A stretch of 64,000 nucleotides of DNA from Pusillibacter faecalis (GCF_018408705.1 NZ_AP023421.1:440000-503999); one strand, 5' to 3'. Positions 8,349 to 16,878 are shown, counted from the stretch's first letter. A program made the numbers and translations. The notes: generated by a model not told the origin, from the letters alone.

Positions 8349-9523
8349 AGAAACCGCTGAACAAGCTGGCGTCCATTTTGGACGGCAACCGCCATTCCTC
8401 TATTTTCGTCTCCCTCCTCAGTATTCTGCTGAGTCTGATCTGCGCCAGCATCATTCTGCTCATCCTTGGGAAAAATCCCCTGGCGGCCTTCCAGAGCTTT
8501 TTGCAGGGAGCGGGTTTCTGGCCCAAGGCAAAATATGGCGGCGGAAGCGGCATGCTGACCGATCTGTTCTCCTTTTTGAATGTTCTGGCGCCCATGATTC
8601 TGGCTGCTCTGAGCTTTATCGTGGGCTTCAAGGCGGGCCTTTTCAACATTGGCATCTCTGGGCAGATGCTGGCCGCTGGGTTCCTGGCCACCTCCATCGT
8701 GGGTTACAGCGACCTCAATGCGGTGCTGGCAAAGCCCCTGGTGATTCTAATCGGCATCCTGGCTGGTGGCGCCCTTGGCGCGTTTGTTGGATTTCTCAAG
8801 TACAAATTCAACATCCATGAGGTGGTTTCCACCATCATGATCAACTACATCATAAACTACTTAACAGGATTTTTCATCAATACCTATTTCGCAGATATGC
8901 TGACCCGCTCCATGAAGATTTGCGGCAGCAACGCCCGCCTGACCTGGACCAGCGTTCAGCTGGCCGGGGTGAAGTGCGATATTCCACTGGGAATTGTGTT
9001 GGCAGTAGCAGCGGCCTTTGTGGTCAAATTCATCTTTGATAAAACGGTGTTCGGCTTTGAGCTCCGGGCCGTGGGCATGAATCCAAAGTGTGCCCGGTAT
9101 TCTGGCATCAAGGTAGGAAACCGGATCATTGCCTCCATGGTGATCTCCGGCATGCTGGCCGGCCTTGCCGGTGTGACCTATTACTGCGGTTATTATAACA
9201 CCATTGTTCCCAAAACACTGCCAGATCTTGGTTATGATGCCATCGCTGTGGCGCTTCTCGGAAATTCCAGCCCGATCGGCGCCATTTTCGCCGGCGGCCT
9301 CATCAGTATCTTCCAGACCGGCAGCAACTATATGAGCTCCAGTCTGGGCGTCGCCAAGGAAATTGCCTCTTTGATCACCGGCATTTTGCTGCTGTTCTCA
9401 GCCTGCGGCGGCTACTTCCGATATCTGGCCCGCCGCCGTCTGGATCGGATGGCGGACGAGGCCGCTCAGCTGGCTGAGACACAGGCAGGTCCCGGAAAGG
9501 AGGACGAGCCCCATGTTGGATAA
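8345..9523 (+). CDS. nucleoside ABC importer permease 1 (NupB-like)
   Basis: This 392-aa integral membrane protein belongs to the BPD_transp_2 family. After an N-terminal anchor segment it has repeated hydrophobic spans and the conserved GFKAGLFNIGISGQMLAAG. The cytoplasmic coupling block is VGMNPKCARYSGIKV, followed by GMLAGLAGV. It starts inside the ATPase stop codon region and overlaps the next permease by 11 bp, so the three are translationally linked. Confidence 0.92.
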   Translation: MKKPLNKLASILDGNRHSSIFVSLLSILLSLICASIILLILGKNPLAAFQSFLQGAGFWPKAKYGGGSGMLTDLFSFLNVLAPMILAALSFIVGFKAGLFNIGISGQMLAAGFLATSIVGYSDLNAVLAKPLVILIGILAGGALGAFVGFLKYKFNIHEVVSTIMINYIINYLTGFFINTYFADMLTRSMKICGSNARLTWTSVQLAGVKCDIPLGIVLAVAAAFVVKFIFDKTVFGFELRAVGMNPKCARYSGIKVGNRIIASMVISGMLAGLAGVTYYCGYYNTIVPKTLPDLGYDAIAVALLGNSSPIGAIFAGGLISIFQTGSNYMSSSLGVAKEIASLITGILLLFSACGGYFRYLARRRLDRMADEAAQLAETQAGPGKEDEPHVG

Positions 9524-10478
9524 GGTCTTTATTGACGGACTCTCCTTTGCAGCGCCTCTGCTGGTCATGGCCATCGGTGCCATTTACTCGGAAAAGAGCG
9601 GCGTTACCAATCTGGCCGTGGAGGGTTTCCAGGGCTTTGGCGCCTTTGTGGGCGCGTTGGTAGCGGTAATTCTGATGCCCACCATGGGCGACGGATCTCA
9701 GGCAGTGATCTATATTGCCATGCTGGCGGCCTTCATTGGCGGCGGCATTTACGCCTGCATTCACGCTCTGCTGTGCGTGAAGTTCCGCGCTAACCAGGTC
9801 ATCAGTGGCGTGGTGGTCAATATTTTGGCGGTTGCGCTGACCACCTTTCTCACAACCGCGATGAATAAGGCCTTGACCGGAGGGCAATCGTCCAACAAGT
9901 TCATTTTGGGAATTTCCGACCGCTTTGACATTCCCGGCCTGTCCCAGATCCCGGTCATCGGAGCCCTGTTCCAGAATATGTATCCTTTTGAGTGGATCAT
10001 CCTGGCCATCGCTGTGGTGTCGTGGTACCTGATGTACAAGACCCGCTTCGGCATGCATCTGCGGGCCTGCGGTGAAAATCCCCAGTCCGTGGACGCTGCC
10101 GGCGGCAATGTGGAGCGCACCCGTTTCATTGCTGTGATGCTCTCGGGCGCCTTATCAGGTGTTGGCGGCATCTGTTTTGCCTATTCTATCTCAGCCAACT
10201 TCTCTCCCAACATCTATATGGGCTATGGATATCTGGCCATCGCCGCCATGATCTTTGGCAACTGGAACATCCCCTTTACCGCGCTGGTCTGCCTGTTCTT
10301 TGGCCTAGCCAAATCCGGCGGCTACCAGCTCTGTTTGAACATGGGGCTGCCCAGTAATTACTCCGATCTATTTATGATGCTGCCCTATATTCTCACACTT
10401 TTGCTGCTGGCCTTCTTCTCCAAGAAGAACCATCCTCCTGCTGCGGCCGGCGAGGCCTACGACAAGGGCAAGCGGTAA
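9513..10478 (+). CDS. nucleoside ABC importer permease 2 (NupC-like)
   Basis: This 321-aa membrane protein is the second BPD_transp_2 subunit. It has the paired motif YSEKSGVTNLAVEGFQGFGA and the coupling sequence ACGENPQSVDAAG, then LSGALSGVGG. Its start at 9513 has GGAAAGGAGG just upstream and lies within the end of permease 1. It would form a heterodimeric channel with that protein. Confidence 0.92.
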   Translation: MLDKVFIDGLSFAAPLLVMAIGAIYSEKSGVTNLAVEGFQGFGAFVGALVAVILMPTMGDGSQAVIYIAMLAAFIGGGIYACIHALLCVKFRANQVISGVVVNILAVALTTFLTTAMNKALTGGQSSNKFILGISDRFDIPGLSQIPVIGALFQNMYPFEWIILAIAVVSWYLMYKTRFGMHLRACGENPQSVDAAGGNVERTRFIAVMLSGALSGVGGICFAYSISANFSPNIYMGYGYLAIAAMIFGNWNIPFTALVCLFFGLAKSGGYQLCLNMGLPSNYSDLFMMLPYILTLLLLAFFSKKNHPPAAAGEAYDKGKR

Positions 10479-10483
10479 ATTCT

Positions 10484-10508
10484 GGCGCGCCGGTTTCGCC
10501 GGCGCGCC
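10484..10508 (+). terminator. GC-rich hairpin between permease 2 and amidohydrolase
   Basis: A 10-bp perfect stem GGCGCGCCGG/CCGGCGCGCC with a 5-nt loop (10484-10508) and only a short T pair after it. It is probably a stabiliser or weak terminator, so the amidohydrolase may still be part of the same transcript. Confidence 0.5.
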
Positions 10509-10537
10509 TTCCATACTATCATTCAAGGAGGTTCACG

Positions 10538-11926
10538 ATGAAGACCCTGATCCGAAATGCGAAAGCGATTGTCACCTGTGACGCCCAGGACCATGTCTAT
10601 TGGAATGCAGACCTGCTGATTGACGGTCCCCGAATTTTGAAAATTGGCTCTCAGCTGCCCGACCCCTATGACGAAGTCCTCGATGCCAGCGGTATGTTTA
10701 TTTATCCAGGCCTGATCAACACTCATCATCACTTCTTCCAGACCTTCGTCCGGAATCTCAAAACCATTGACTATCCCAATATGACAGTGCCAGAGTGGTT
10801 GGACAAGGCGTATCGTGTCTTCCAGCTGATCAACGACGAGGTGATCTTTTACTCCTCCCTGACCGCTATGGGGGACCTGCTCAAGCACGGATGCACCTGC
10901 GCCTTTGACCACCAGTACTGCTATACCAAATCCACTGGAAAGGCACCGGTGGACCGGCAGATGGAGGCGGCCCGGATGCTGGGCATTCGCTACCATGCCG
11001 GCCGGGGCGTCAACACCCTGCCCCGGGAGAAAGGCAGCACCATCCCTGAAAACATGCTGGAGACCACGGAGGAATATCTGCAGGACTGCGAACGCATCAT
11101 CCAGCTCTACCACGACCCGAATCCCTACGCCATGTCCCAAATCGTCCTGGCCCCCTGCCAGCCCATCAACAGCTATCCCGAAACCTTCACGGAGACGGTG
11201 AAGCTGGCCCGTGCCAAAGGCGTGCGGATGCACACGCACCTGGGCGAGGGAGAGAACGAGATCATGCTGGCGCGGTGGGGAAAGCGCACGTTGGACTGGT
11301 GTCAGGACATCGGCTTCATCGGCGAGGACGTGTGGTACGCCCACGGCTGGGAGCTGACGCCGGAGGAATACACGGTTCTCGGCCGCTTTGGGTCCGGCGT
11401 GTCCCACTGTCCCGGACCGGCTATTCTGGGGGGCTTTCCCATCCTGCCCATGAGGGAGATGATGGAAGCTGGCGTGTGCCTCAGTCTGGGCTGCGACGGC
11501 TCCGCCACCAATGACAGCTCCAGTCTCCTGGACTCCATGCGCACCGCCTGGATGATGCAGGCTTGGCACAGCAAGGCCCGGAGCGGCTGTATTTCCCCCT
11601 ATGAAATGTTGAAAATCGCCACCGTGGGCGGCGCCAAGACTCTGGGCCGGACAGATCTGGGGTCTCTGGAGCCGGAGAAGGGCGCAGACCTCTTTATGAT
11701 CGACGCCGGAAAGCTGGAGCTGACCGGTACCCTCCACGATCCCCGGAACCTGCTGGCCCGGGCGGGCGTCACTGGCGAGACGGCTCTGACCATGGTCAAT
11801 GGGAACGTAGTCTTCCGGGACGGCGTGCTCACCGGCGTGGACGAATATGCCCTGGCCCAGGAAGGCGAGGCCGTCTGCACTCGGGTTTTGCGGGAGCCCT
11901 GCGAGGCCTTTTGGAACCTCTGCTGA
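10538..11926 (+). CDS. COG0402 amidohydrolase (nucleobase or nucleoside deaminase; 8-oxoguanine deaminase/AtzB-like)
   Basis: This 462-aa metal-dependent hydrolase has the first metal motif in NTHHHFFQTFVRN (about residue 65), a metal His in M-H-T-H-L-G-E-G, a further His in V-S-H-C-P-G and the catalytic Asp in LGCDGSATNDSSSLLDSMR. That last block resembles 8-oxoguanine deaminase and AtzB-type enzymes. Other COG0402 members deaminate MTA, SAH or 5'-deoxyadenosine. The context (nucleoside importer, DeoD, MtnA) makes a purine base or nucleoside substrate likely (inference). Its start follows AAGGAGG. A bidirectional terminator follows. Confidence 0.85.
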   Translation: MKTLIRNAKAIVTCDAQDHVYWNADLLIDGPRILKIGSQLPDPYDEVLDASGMFIYPGLINTHHHFFQTFVRNLKTIDYPNMTVPEWLDKAYRVFQLINDEVIFYSSLTAMGDLLKHGCTCAFDHQYCYTKSTGKAPVDRQMEAARMLGIRYHAGRGVNTLPREKGSTIPENMLETTEEYLQDCERIIQLYHDPNPYAMSQIVLAPCQPINSYPETFTETVKLARAKGVRMHTHLGEGENEIMLARWGKRTLDWCQDIGFIGEDVWYAHGWELTPEEYTVLGRFGSGVSHCPGPAILGGFPILPMREMMEAGVCLSLGCDGSATNDSSSLLDSMRTAWMMQAWHSKARSGCISPYEMLKIATVGGAKTLGRTDLGSLEPEKGADLFMIDAGKLELTGTLHDPRNLLARAGVTGETALTMVNGNVVFRDGVLTGVDEYALAQEGEAVCTRVLREPCEAFWNLC

Positions 11927-11942
11927 ATTTCAAATATGAAAA

Positions 11943-11980
11943 AGAGGCTGACATCAAAATTGGTGTCAGCCTCTCTTTTT
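11943..11980. terminator. bidirectional terminator between convergent genes
   Basis: An 11-bp perfect stem AGAGGCTGACA/TGTCAGCCTCT (11943-11953, 11964-11974) is followed by CTTTTT on the plus strand. A-rich sequence on the other side gives a U-run on the minus strand. It closes both the salvage locus and the XRE/membrane operon. Confidence 0.85.
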
Positions 11981-12425
11981 ACTCCTCGTACTTTCTGCGC
12001 AGACGACGGAAAATCACTTGTCCCAGAATCACCTCCAGGAGCATGAACGCCCCCAGATATCCTACCAACAGACGGCTGTTCAGCACCCCCAGCGCATCCA
12101 AAACCGAGAACGCCACAATAGAAACCGACAGCACGGCGAGGCCGATGAGATAGGCGCAGCGCCCACTACGGTCACTAAGCTTCTGGTTCAGCTCGTCTTG
12201 CAGGTCAATCCGCTCCTGCTCCACCCTTTCTGCGTATCGCTCCCGGTTCCGCGGCGAGGTCCAGTATACGTATTTTCCAATCATCACCGCTCCCGGAACC
12301 GCCCCGGCAAATCCAAAGGCAAACAGGAGGCTCCCCAGTCTCCCCTCCGTCAGCGATGAGAGCGCCAGCAACAGGATACCAACTGCCACATATACGATCC
12401 CAGTCATCAGGTGTCCTCGTTTCAT
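11979..12425 (-). CDS. small membrane protein paired with an XRE regulator
   Basis: This 148-aa protein has four predicted membrane segments: two near the N-terminus (VYVAVGILLLALSSL; LLFAFGFAGAVPGAVMIG) and two near the C-terminus, around a charged central loop of about 40 residues rich in Arg/Glu. No family is recognised. The start codon overlaps the stop of the upstream XRE regulator (TGATG), so the pair is translationally coupled. Such regulator/membrane pairs are common in Clostridia; function unknown. Confidence 0.7.
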   Translation of the reverse strand: MKRGHLMTGIVYVAVGILLLALSSLTEGRLGSLLFAFGFAGAVPGAVMIGKYVYWTSPRNRERYAERVEQERIDLQDELNQKLSDRSGRCAYLIGLAVLSVSIVAFSVLDALGVLNSRLLVGYLGAFMLLEVILGQVIFRRLRRKYEE

Positions 12426-12628
12426 CAGTCCGCTCCCCTCTCGTGAATAAAAACTTCCTCTATCGGTCTTTCAAAAAAATCCGAGATGGCAAAGGCCAGT
12501 TCCAGCGAGGGGTTGTATTTGCCCGTCTCAATAGAGCTCACCGTCTGCCGGGATACCCGGATCACCCTTGCGAATGCCTCTTGGCTCAGCCCCCGCTGCT
12601 TTCTGAGCGCCTCCACCCTGTTCTCCAT
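12425..12628 (-). CDS. small XRE-family (Cro/C1-type) regulator
   Basis: This 67-aa protein is a single helix-turn-helix domain: EALRKQRGLSQEAFARVIRV, then SRQTVSSIETGKYNPSLELA and the tail FFERPIEEVFIHE. This is the compact YozG/YgzD-like group. An ATG at 12628 behind AAAGGAG is preferred over a TTG six bases upstream. A perfect palindrome and a half site flank its promoter, so autoregulation is likely. Confidence 0.88.
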   Translation of the reverse strand: MENRVEALRKQRGLSQEAFARVIRVSRQTVSSIETGKYNPSLELAFAISDFFERPIEEVFIHERGAD

Positions 12629-12650
12629 CCGCAACGCTCCTTTCGCGCTC

Positions 12651-12716
12651 TTGTAAAGGTTCCTTTACAACTCTAGAATATCATACCCACCAGTCATTGT
12701 CAAGTTTCCTTTACAA
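12651..12716 (-). promoter_or_regulatory. promoter with palindromic operator for the XRE/membrane operon
   Basis: On the minus strand, TTGACA (12698-12703) and TATTCT (12675-12680) have a 17-bp spacer. Just downstream is a perfect 9-bp inverted repeat TTGTAAAGG-AA-CCTTTACAA (12651-12670). A half site TTGTAAAGGAA (12706-12716) lies just before the -35. This arrangement suits repression by the adjacent XRE protein (inference). Confidence 0.75.
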
Positions 12717-12724
12717 AAAAATAA

Positions 12725-12743
12725 GAGGACGGCAAGCGTCCTC
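12725..12743 (-). terminator. terminator of the XpaC operon
   Basis: The stem GAGGACG/CGTCCTC (12725-12731, 12737-12743) is followed on the minus strand by TTATTTTTTTG. It ends the transcript running from the ABC exporter to XpaC. Confidence 0.8.
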
Positions 12744-12754
12744 CTGTTTTTCTC

Positions 12755-13843
12755 TTATGCATCCTGCTTCTGGTCCGTCGACCCAAAGTCCTGCTCCGTG
12801 CTGGCGGTATCCCAGCGTAGCATGGTCTCCATCACCCGGATGTCACTGTCCACATCCAGGGCGTCGGACTGGTAGAGCTCGTCCAGCTGGTGCTCAAAGC
12901 CTCGGATGATGCTGTCCATTGTGGCCTCAATCCGCTGCTTTGCCTGACGCAGATTCTCTCCCTCCACTCCGGCTGCCTCAAATTCCGCGTAGGAGTCCAG
13001 CAGTTTCTGCGTGGTGGGCAGATAATAGTTTAAAAAAGTGTCAATCCGGCCGAGCTTCTTCGGATCTGCCTCCACCGCCCGGAAAATCTTCGCCGCGATC
13101 TCTTCCAGCCGGTCAATCTTGGCGGAGAGAATGGGGTCTGCAATGCAGTCATTCGCCCGCCGTATCTTCCGCAGGATGCCGGAGTAGCCCTCCTCTGCCT
13201 CCTTGGGGGTCTCTATCTTCTGTCTGCGCAACGCCTGGTCTGCCTCGCCGCTGCGGAAGAGATAGCCCATCTCCACATTCAGATATGCTTTGCCGCCAAA
13301 GTACCCTTTATCAATCATCCGCTGTAAATCCCGCTCTGTTCGGCGCTCCGGATAGCCCAGGGTTCTCGCCAGTTCTTCCACCGGCATGGCGTCCCGGTCT
13401 CCAAGTACTGCCAGATACTTGGAAAAGCGTCCCAGCTGGCGGTCCATGAAATATCCCTTGCCCAGCATCGCAATACCAGCCACGGCCATGGCAAGGCCTG
13501 CTAAGAAGTCCTCCAGCCAAAGACCGATCCAGTCTGAGGAGTAAAAGAGCGCATCCAGTGGGTCCAGGGCTCCCAGAACGCCCACCACCGCAACCAGGGC
13601 GCCGATAATCTGTAGCCACCTGGCGGTGGACTTCTTTGGGATCGGTGAGCGGGTCATCCGTTTCGCTGCTGCTCTGGCCTGACTGGGAGACTTCTCTGGC
13701 GGCAGCTCCTTGTTCCGGTCCTTGCCAAATAGCTTTGCCAGGAGGAGAATCAGCGCAATCGGCCAGAGCTCCACCAGAAACAAAAAGACAATCAGCGCCC
13801 AGGAGAACCAGTCGCTGTCCTCTTTCTTTTTTGGGCTTGCCAC
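12755..13843 (-). CDS. XpaC-family (5-bromo-4-chloroindolyl phosphate hydrolysis) protein
   Basis: This 362-aa protein has an N-terminal membrane segment (about 12-36), a basic linker and two further hydrophobic segments (about 75-125). A winged-helix-like part (PVEELARTLGYPERRTERDL) comes next. The C-terminal XpaC domain has LRKIRRANDCIADPILSAKI and IDTFLNYYLPTTQKLLDSY. XpaC proteins often accompany TelA-type toxic-anion resistance proteins, but none is nearby. Function is unproven, probably envelope-associated. It is the last gene of the operon, 3 bp after the DUF896 gene. Confidence 0.82.
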   Translation of the reverse strand: MASPKKKEDSDWFSWALIVFLFLVELWPIALILLLAKLFGKDRNKELPPEKSPSQARAAAKRMTRSPIPKKSTARWLQIIGALVAVVGVLGALDPLDALFYSSDWIGLWLEDFLAGLAMAVAGIAMLGKGYFMDRQLGRFSKYLAVLGDRDAMPVEELARTLGYPERRTERDLQRMIDKGYFGGKAYLNVEMGYLFRSGEADQALRRQKIETPKEAEEGYSGILRKIRRANDCIADPILSAKIDRLEEIAAKIFRAVEADPKKLGRIDTFLNYYLPTTQKLLDSYAEFEAAGVEGENLRQAKQRIEATMDSIIRGFEHQLDELYQSDALDVDSDIRVMETMLRWDTASTEQDFGSTDQKQDA

Positions 13844-13846
13844 GGC

Positions 13847-14056
13847 TTACTCCCCCTTTTTCTTCAGCTTGTGCTTTTGCCCCTTCTCATCCACAAGATA
13901 CGTGTTGTCCAGCTGCCCCCGCAGGCTGCCCAGCACGGAATCAATGTACTCCCGGCGCAGTGCGGCGCGCTCCATCTCCTCCCACTCCGTCAGTCCCTCC
14001 GGGGTTTTGGCCTTGCGGGCCAGCTCGTTGATCCGGTCGATCTGCTTTTGTTCCAT
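13847..14056 (-). CDS. DUF896 (YnzC/UPF0291-like) small protein
   Basis: This 69-aa protein fits the DUF896 family in length and pattern: IDRINELARKAKTPEGLTEW, then E-E-R-A-A-L-R-R-E-Y-I-D-S-V-like residues, LRGQLDN and a basic end. Members are small three-helix cytosolic proteins, some of them SOS-induced (YneA-operon relatives) in bacilli. It sits in a co-directional operon with YlmH and XpaC genes. Its role here is unknown. Confidence 0.88.
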   Translation of the reverse strand: MEQKQIDRINELARKAKTPEGLTEWEEMERAALRREYIDSVLGSLRGQLDNTYLVDEKGQKHKLKKKGE

Positions 14057-14070
14057 GGTTTTCCCTCCTG

Positions 14071-14292
14071 TCAGGTCTCCGGGCGCTCACGCTCAAAGAC
14101 CAGGTCTATTGTCTCCATATATCCGCCGGCTCTCTGGCGCTTGGGGATAAACCCCGTATAGCGCCACCCCTCCGCTGCTCGACAGAGAATGACTTCCTGA
14201 TGGGCCAGGGTCTCCCAGCCGATGCCGCCGAATAAACTGTATCCGCCTCCGCCGTCATCACAGTGAATCTCCTCAAATTCATATTCCCACAA
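14071..14292 (-). CDS. DUF4177-like small protein
   Basis: This 73-aa protein has the DUF4177 look: WEYEFEEI at the start, then W-E-T-L-A-H-Q-E-V-I and EGWRYTGFIPKRQ. A TTG start at 14292 with GGGGAG upstream is preferred. An ATG at 14316 overlaps the ylmH stop and lacks a good ribosome site, but cannot be excluded. Function unknown; operon context only. Confidence 0.65.
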   Translation of the reverse strand: MWEYEFEEIHCDDGGGGYSLFGGIGWETLAHQEVILCRAAEGWRYTGFIPKRQRAGGYMETIDLVFERERPET

Positions 14293-14308
14293 GGTTCTTT
14301 CTCCCCTC

Positions 14309-15100
14309 TCACACATACCGCTTCACTACGATGGCGGTGCGGCCCTTTTTCGTCACGCCGCCCACCTCCGCCAACTGAAATTTCCCAAAGCCCCGGGCGG
14401 AAACCGTGTCCCCTTCCACGAGGAGCTTGTCCGGTTTTGTACACTCCCTCCAGTTCACCTGCACCCGGCCGGAGGCGATCAGGTCCGCCGCTTTGCTCCG
14501 GGCCATCCGGAAGCCTGTGGAGGCCACTGCGTCCAGCCGCAGAGACGAGACGGTGTCCCGCACCTCCTCGCACTTGATCTCCGGCATGTGGAGGTGACTG
14601 GGATCGATCTCCGCCACCGTCAGCTTTGCCCGTCCGGCGGAGGTCCAACTGCTCAGGAGGAAATCCGTCACCGTGTCCAGCACCAGCAGATCCGCGCTGT
14701 CCGGCCCCACCAGGATGTCCCCGACCTTCTCCCGCACGATGCCAAGGCCCATGAGACTTCCCAGAAGATCCCGGTGGTTCACCTTCTCCTCCACCCGGAA
14801 CACCGTCCGCAGACAGCGGATGGGGCTCTCGGTGCTCTCCGGCTCCATCCAGTCCGGCAGGAAAAGGATGAGCGCCCGCTCCGCGCCGTCATACCCGCCT
14901 GTCCGGAGATAGGCGCTCTCCGGTACGCCGGCGCGCCGGAGCAGGTCCAGTGCCAGCGTCTGCTGCTGCGGGCTGAGAAAATCCGTGGCTGTGGGGATGT
15001 TGCGCCGCGCCGCCTGCTCGGCTCGGTCCAGGACCTTTGCCAGCAACATCCGGTCCTCACCCAGGGCTCCCGATTGATCCAACAGTTTCGACTTATCCAT
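14309..15100 (-). CDS. ylmH: YlmH-family S4-domain RNA-binding protein
   Basis: This 263-aa protein has an N-terminal YlmH domain (FLSPQQQTLALDLLRRAG; GGYDGAERALILFLPDW; LLGSLMGLGIVREKVGDILV). The C-terminal S4 domain has STGFRMARSKAADLIASGRVQVN and LLVEGDTVSARGFGKF. YlmH/YfgF-like proteins bind RNA or ribosomes; in several Firmicutes they link to cell division or rescue of stalled large subunits. The usual neighbours (sepF, divIVA, ileS) are absent. Its start lies 8 bp inside the upstream ABC gene. Confidence 0.92.
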   Translation of the reverse strand: MDKSKLLDQSGALGEDRMLLAKVLDRAEQAARRNIPTATDFLSPQQQTLALDLLRRAGVPESAYLRTGGYDGAERALILFLPDWMEPESTESPIRCLRTVFRVEEKVNHRDLLGSLMGLGIVREKVGDILVGPDSADLLVLDTVTDFLLSSWTSAGRAKLTVAEIDPSHLHMPEIKCEEVRDTVSSLRLDAVASTGFRMARSKAADLIASGRVQVNWRECTKPDKLLVEGDTVSARGFGKFQLAEVGGVTKKGRTAIVVKRYV

Positions 15101-16844
15101 GTCCCAGCTCCTGTGTACGGACCAGCTCCGCATAAGCTCCTTCTCTCTTCATCAGCTCCTCGTGATTTCCCAGCTCTACGATACGGCCATCCTCTACTAC
15201 AGCAATCCGGTCGGCGTGGCGGACGGTGGAAAGGCGATGGGCAATGATCACGGTAGTGCGCCCCCGGGAGAGCTTTTCAAAGGTATCCTGAAGGCGGGCC
15301 TCCGTTACGCTGTCCAGCGCGGAGGTGGCCTCGTCCAGAATCAGCACCGGGGGATTTTTCAAAAAGATGCGGGCAATCGAAATTCTCTGCTTCTGCCCGC
15401 CGGAGAGCAGAGTACCCCGCTCCCCTACATAGGTGTCAAAGCCATCAGGCATGGCCGCAATGTCGTCATAGATCTCCGCCATCTTGGCCGCCTGGACTAC
15501 CTCTTCCTCCGTGGCGCCGGGCTTTCCGTAGCGAATATTCTCCAGGATGCTGGCGGCAAAGAGAAATACGTCTTGCTGCACCACGCCCACATTCTGCCGC
15601 AGGGACTCCTGGGTGACATCCCGTACATCCTGCCCATCCAGGCGGATGGCACCGGCAGTCACGTCGTAAAACCGCGGGATCAACTGGCAAAGGGTGGACT
15701 TTCCTCCGCCGGAGGGACCCACCACCGCCACGGTCTCGCCAGGACGGATGTGCAGGTCCACATCGTGCAGAACCTCCACCCCATCCTGATAGGTAAAGCG
15801 GACATGGTCCACGTCAATCCGGCCCTCCACCCGTTGAAGTGCTTTTGCGTTGGGGGCATCCTGCATGGCGGGCTCCTCCCGCATCAGCTCGATAAAGCGG
15901 CCCAGGCCCGCAGTCCCGTTGGCAAAGAGTTCTGCAAAGTTGGAAAGCTTGCGCACCGGGTTGACAAAGGTTGTAATATACAGGCTGAAGGTGATGAGGT
16001 CCACGGTGTTCATCCGGCCCTGCATGATAAAGATTCCGCCGGCAGTGATCACCACCACGGAGAGGATACACAGGAAGAATTCCATAGAGGCGTTAAACCG
16101 TCCCATCGCTCTGTGGAATGCCCGCTTGGAAGTCTTGAAGCTGTTGTTGGAGGTCTCAAACTTTCGCAGCTCCTCCCGCTCGTTGGCAAATGCCTTGGCG
16201 GTACGGATGCCGGAGAGTCCAGATTCAATGTCAGTGTTGATCACCGCGGTACGCTGTTTGACCTGCCGGGACGCCTCCTGCATAGAGGCGCGGCAACGCC
16301 ACACCACCGCGAAAAAGACCGGCAAAATCAGAGCAATCACCAGCGCCAGCCGCCACTGGATGGAGAACATAATGCCAAGCGCCCCCACAATGGTGACACC
16401 AGAGATAAAAACATCCTCCGGCCCATGGTGGGCCAGCTCTGTGATATCAAAGAGGTCTGCGGTCAGACGGCTCATGAGCTGTCCGGTGCGGTTGCGGTCA
16501 TAGTAGTCAAAGGACAACTCCTGCATATGGCGGAACAGGTCTCGGCGGATATCCGCCTCCACCAGGATGCCAAAGGTATGCCCCCAGTAGCAGATTACAT
16601 ACGTCAGCATCGCCCGCAACAAAAAAGCTGCGAACACCACTGCCATTACCGCGAAAAAGGTCCCGTAGGCGCGCTCCGGAAGCAACTGATGCATGCACCA
16701 GCGAGATACCGCCGGAAATGCCAGGTCAATCAAAGAGATCATCAGCGCACAGACAAGGTCCATGGCGAACAGCTTCCAATGCGGCCTGAAATAGGAGAGA
16801 AAAATCTGCAGAGAGGATTTCTTTCGGAATTCTTGGGTCGTCAT
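15093..16844 (-). CDS. ABC exporter, fused membrane and ATPase domains (MsbA/BmrA-like)
   Basis: This 583-aa half-transporter has a six-segment type I exporter domain (about 25-320) and an ATPase domain. Walker A is GPSGGGKST, the Q-loop is VVQQDVFLF, the signature is LSGGQKQRISIAR and Walker B is LILDEATSALD. The H-loop His is in IAHRLST. It probably works as a homodimer exporting lipids or drugs; no substrate can be inferred. AAAAGGAG precedes the start. First gene of a five-gene operon. Confidence 0.93.
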   Translation of the reverse strand: MTTQEFRKKSSLQIFLSYFRPHWKLFAMDLVCALMISLIDLAFPAVSRWCMHQLLPERAYGTFFAVMAVVFAAFLLRAMLTYVICYWGHTFGILVEADIRRDLFRHMQELSFDYYDRNRTGQLMSRLTADLFDITELAHHGPEDVFISGVTIVGALGIMFSIQWRLALVIALILPVFFAVVWRCRASMQEASRQVKQRTAVINTDIESGLSGIRTAKAFANEREELRKFETSNNSFKTSKRAFHRAMGRFNASMEFFLCILSVVVITAGGIFIMQGRMNTVDLITFSLYITTFVNPVRKLSNFAELFANGTAGLGRFIELMREEPAMQDAPNAKALQRVEGRIDVDHVRFTYQDGVEVLHDVDLHIRPGETVAVVGPSGGGKSTLCQLIPRFYDVTAGAIRLDGQDVRDVTQESLRQNVGVVQQDVFLFAASILENIRYGKPGATEEEVVQAAKMAEIYDDIAAMPDGFDTYVGERGTLLSGGQKQRISIARIFLKNPPVLILDEATSALDSVTEARLQDTFEKLSRGRTTVIIAHRLSTVRHADRIAVVEDGRIVELGNHEELMKREGAYAELVRTQELGHG

Positions 16845-16878
16845 GACAGGGCTCCTTTTGATTTCAGATCAATATGAT

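Noticed and set aside
12755..13843. A tellurite-resistance operon suggested by XpaC
   Set aside because: No TelA or Ter protein is nearby; XpaC alone gives no support for this function.
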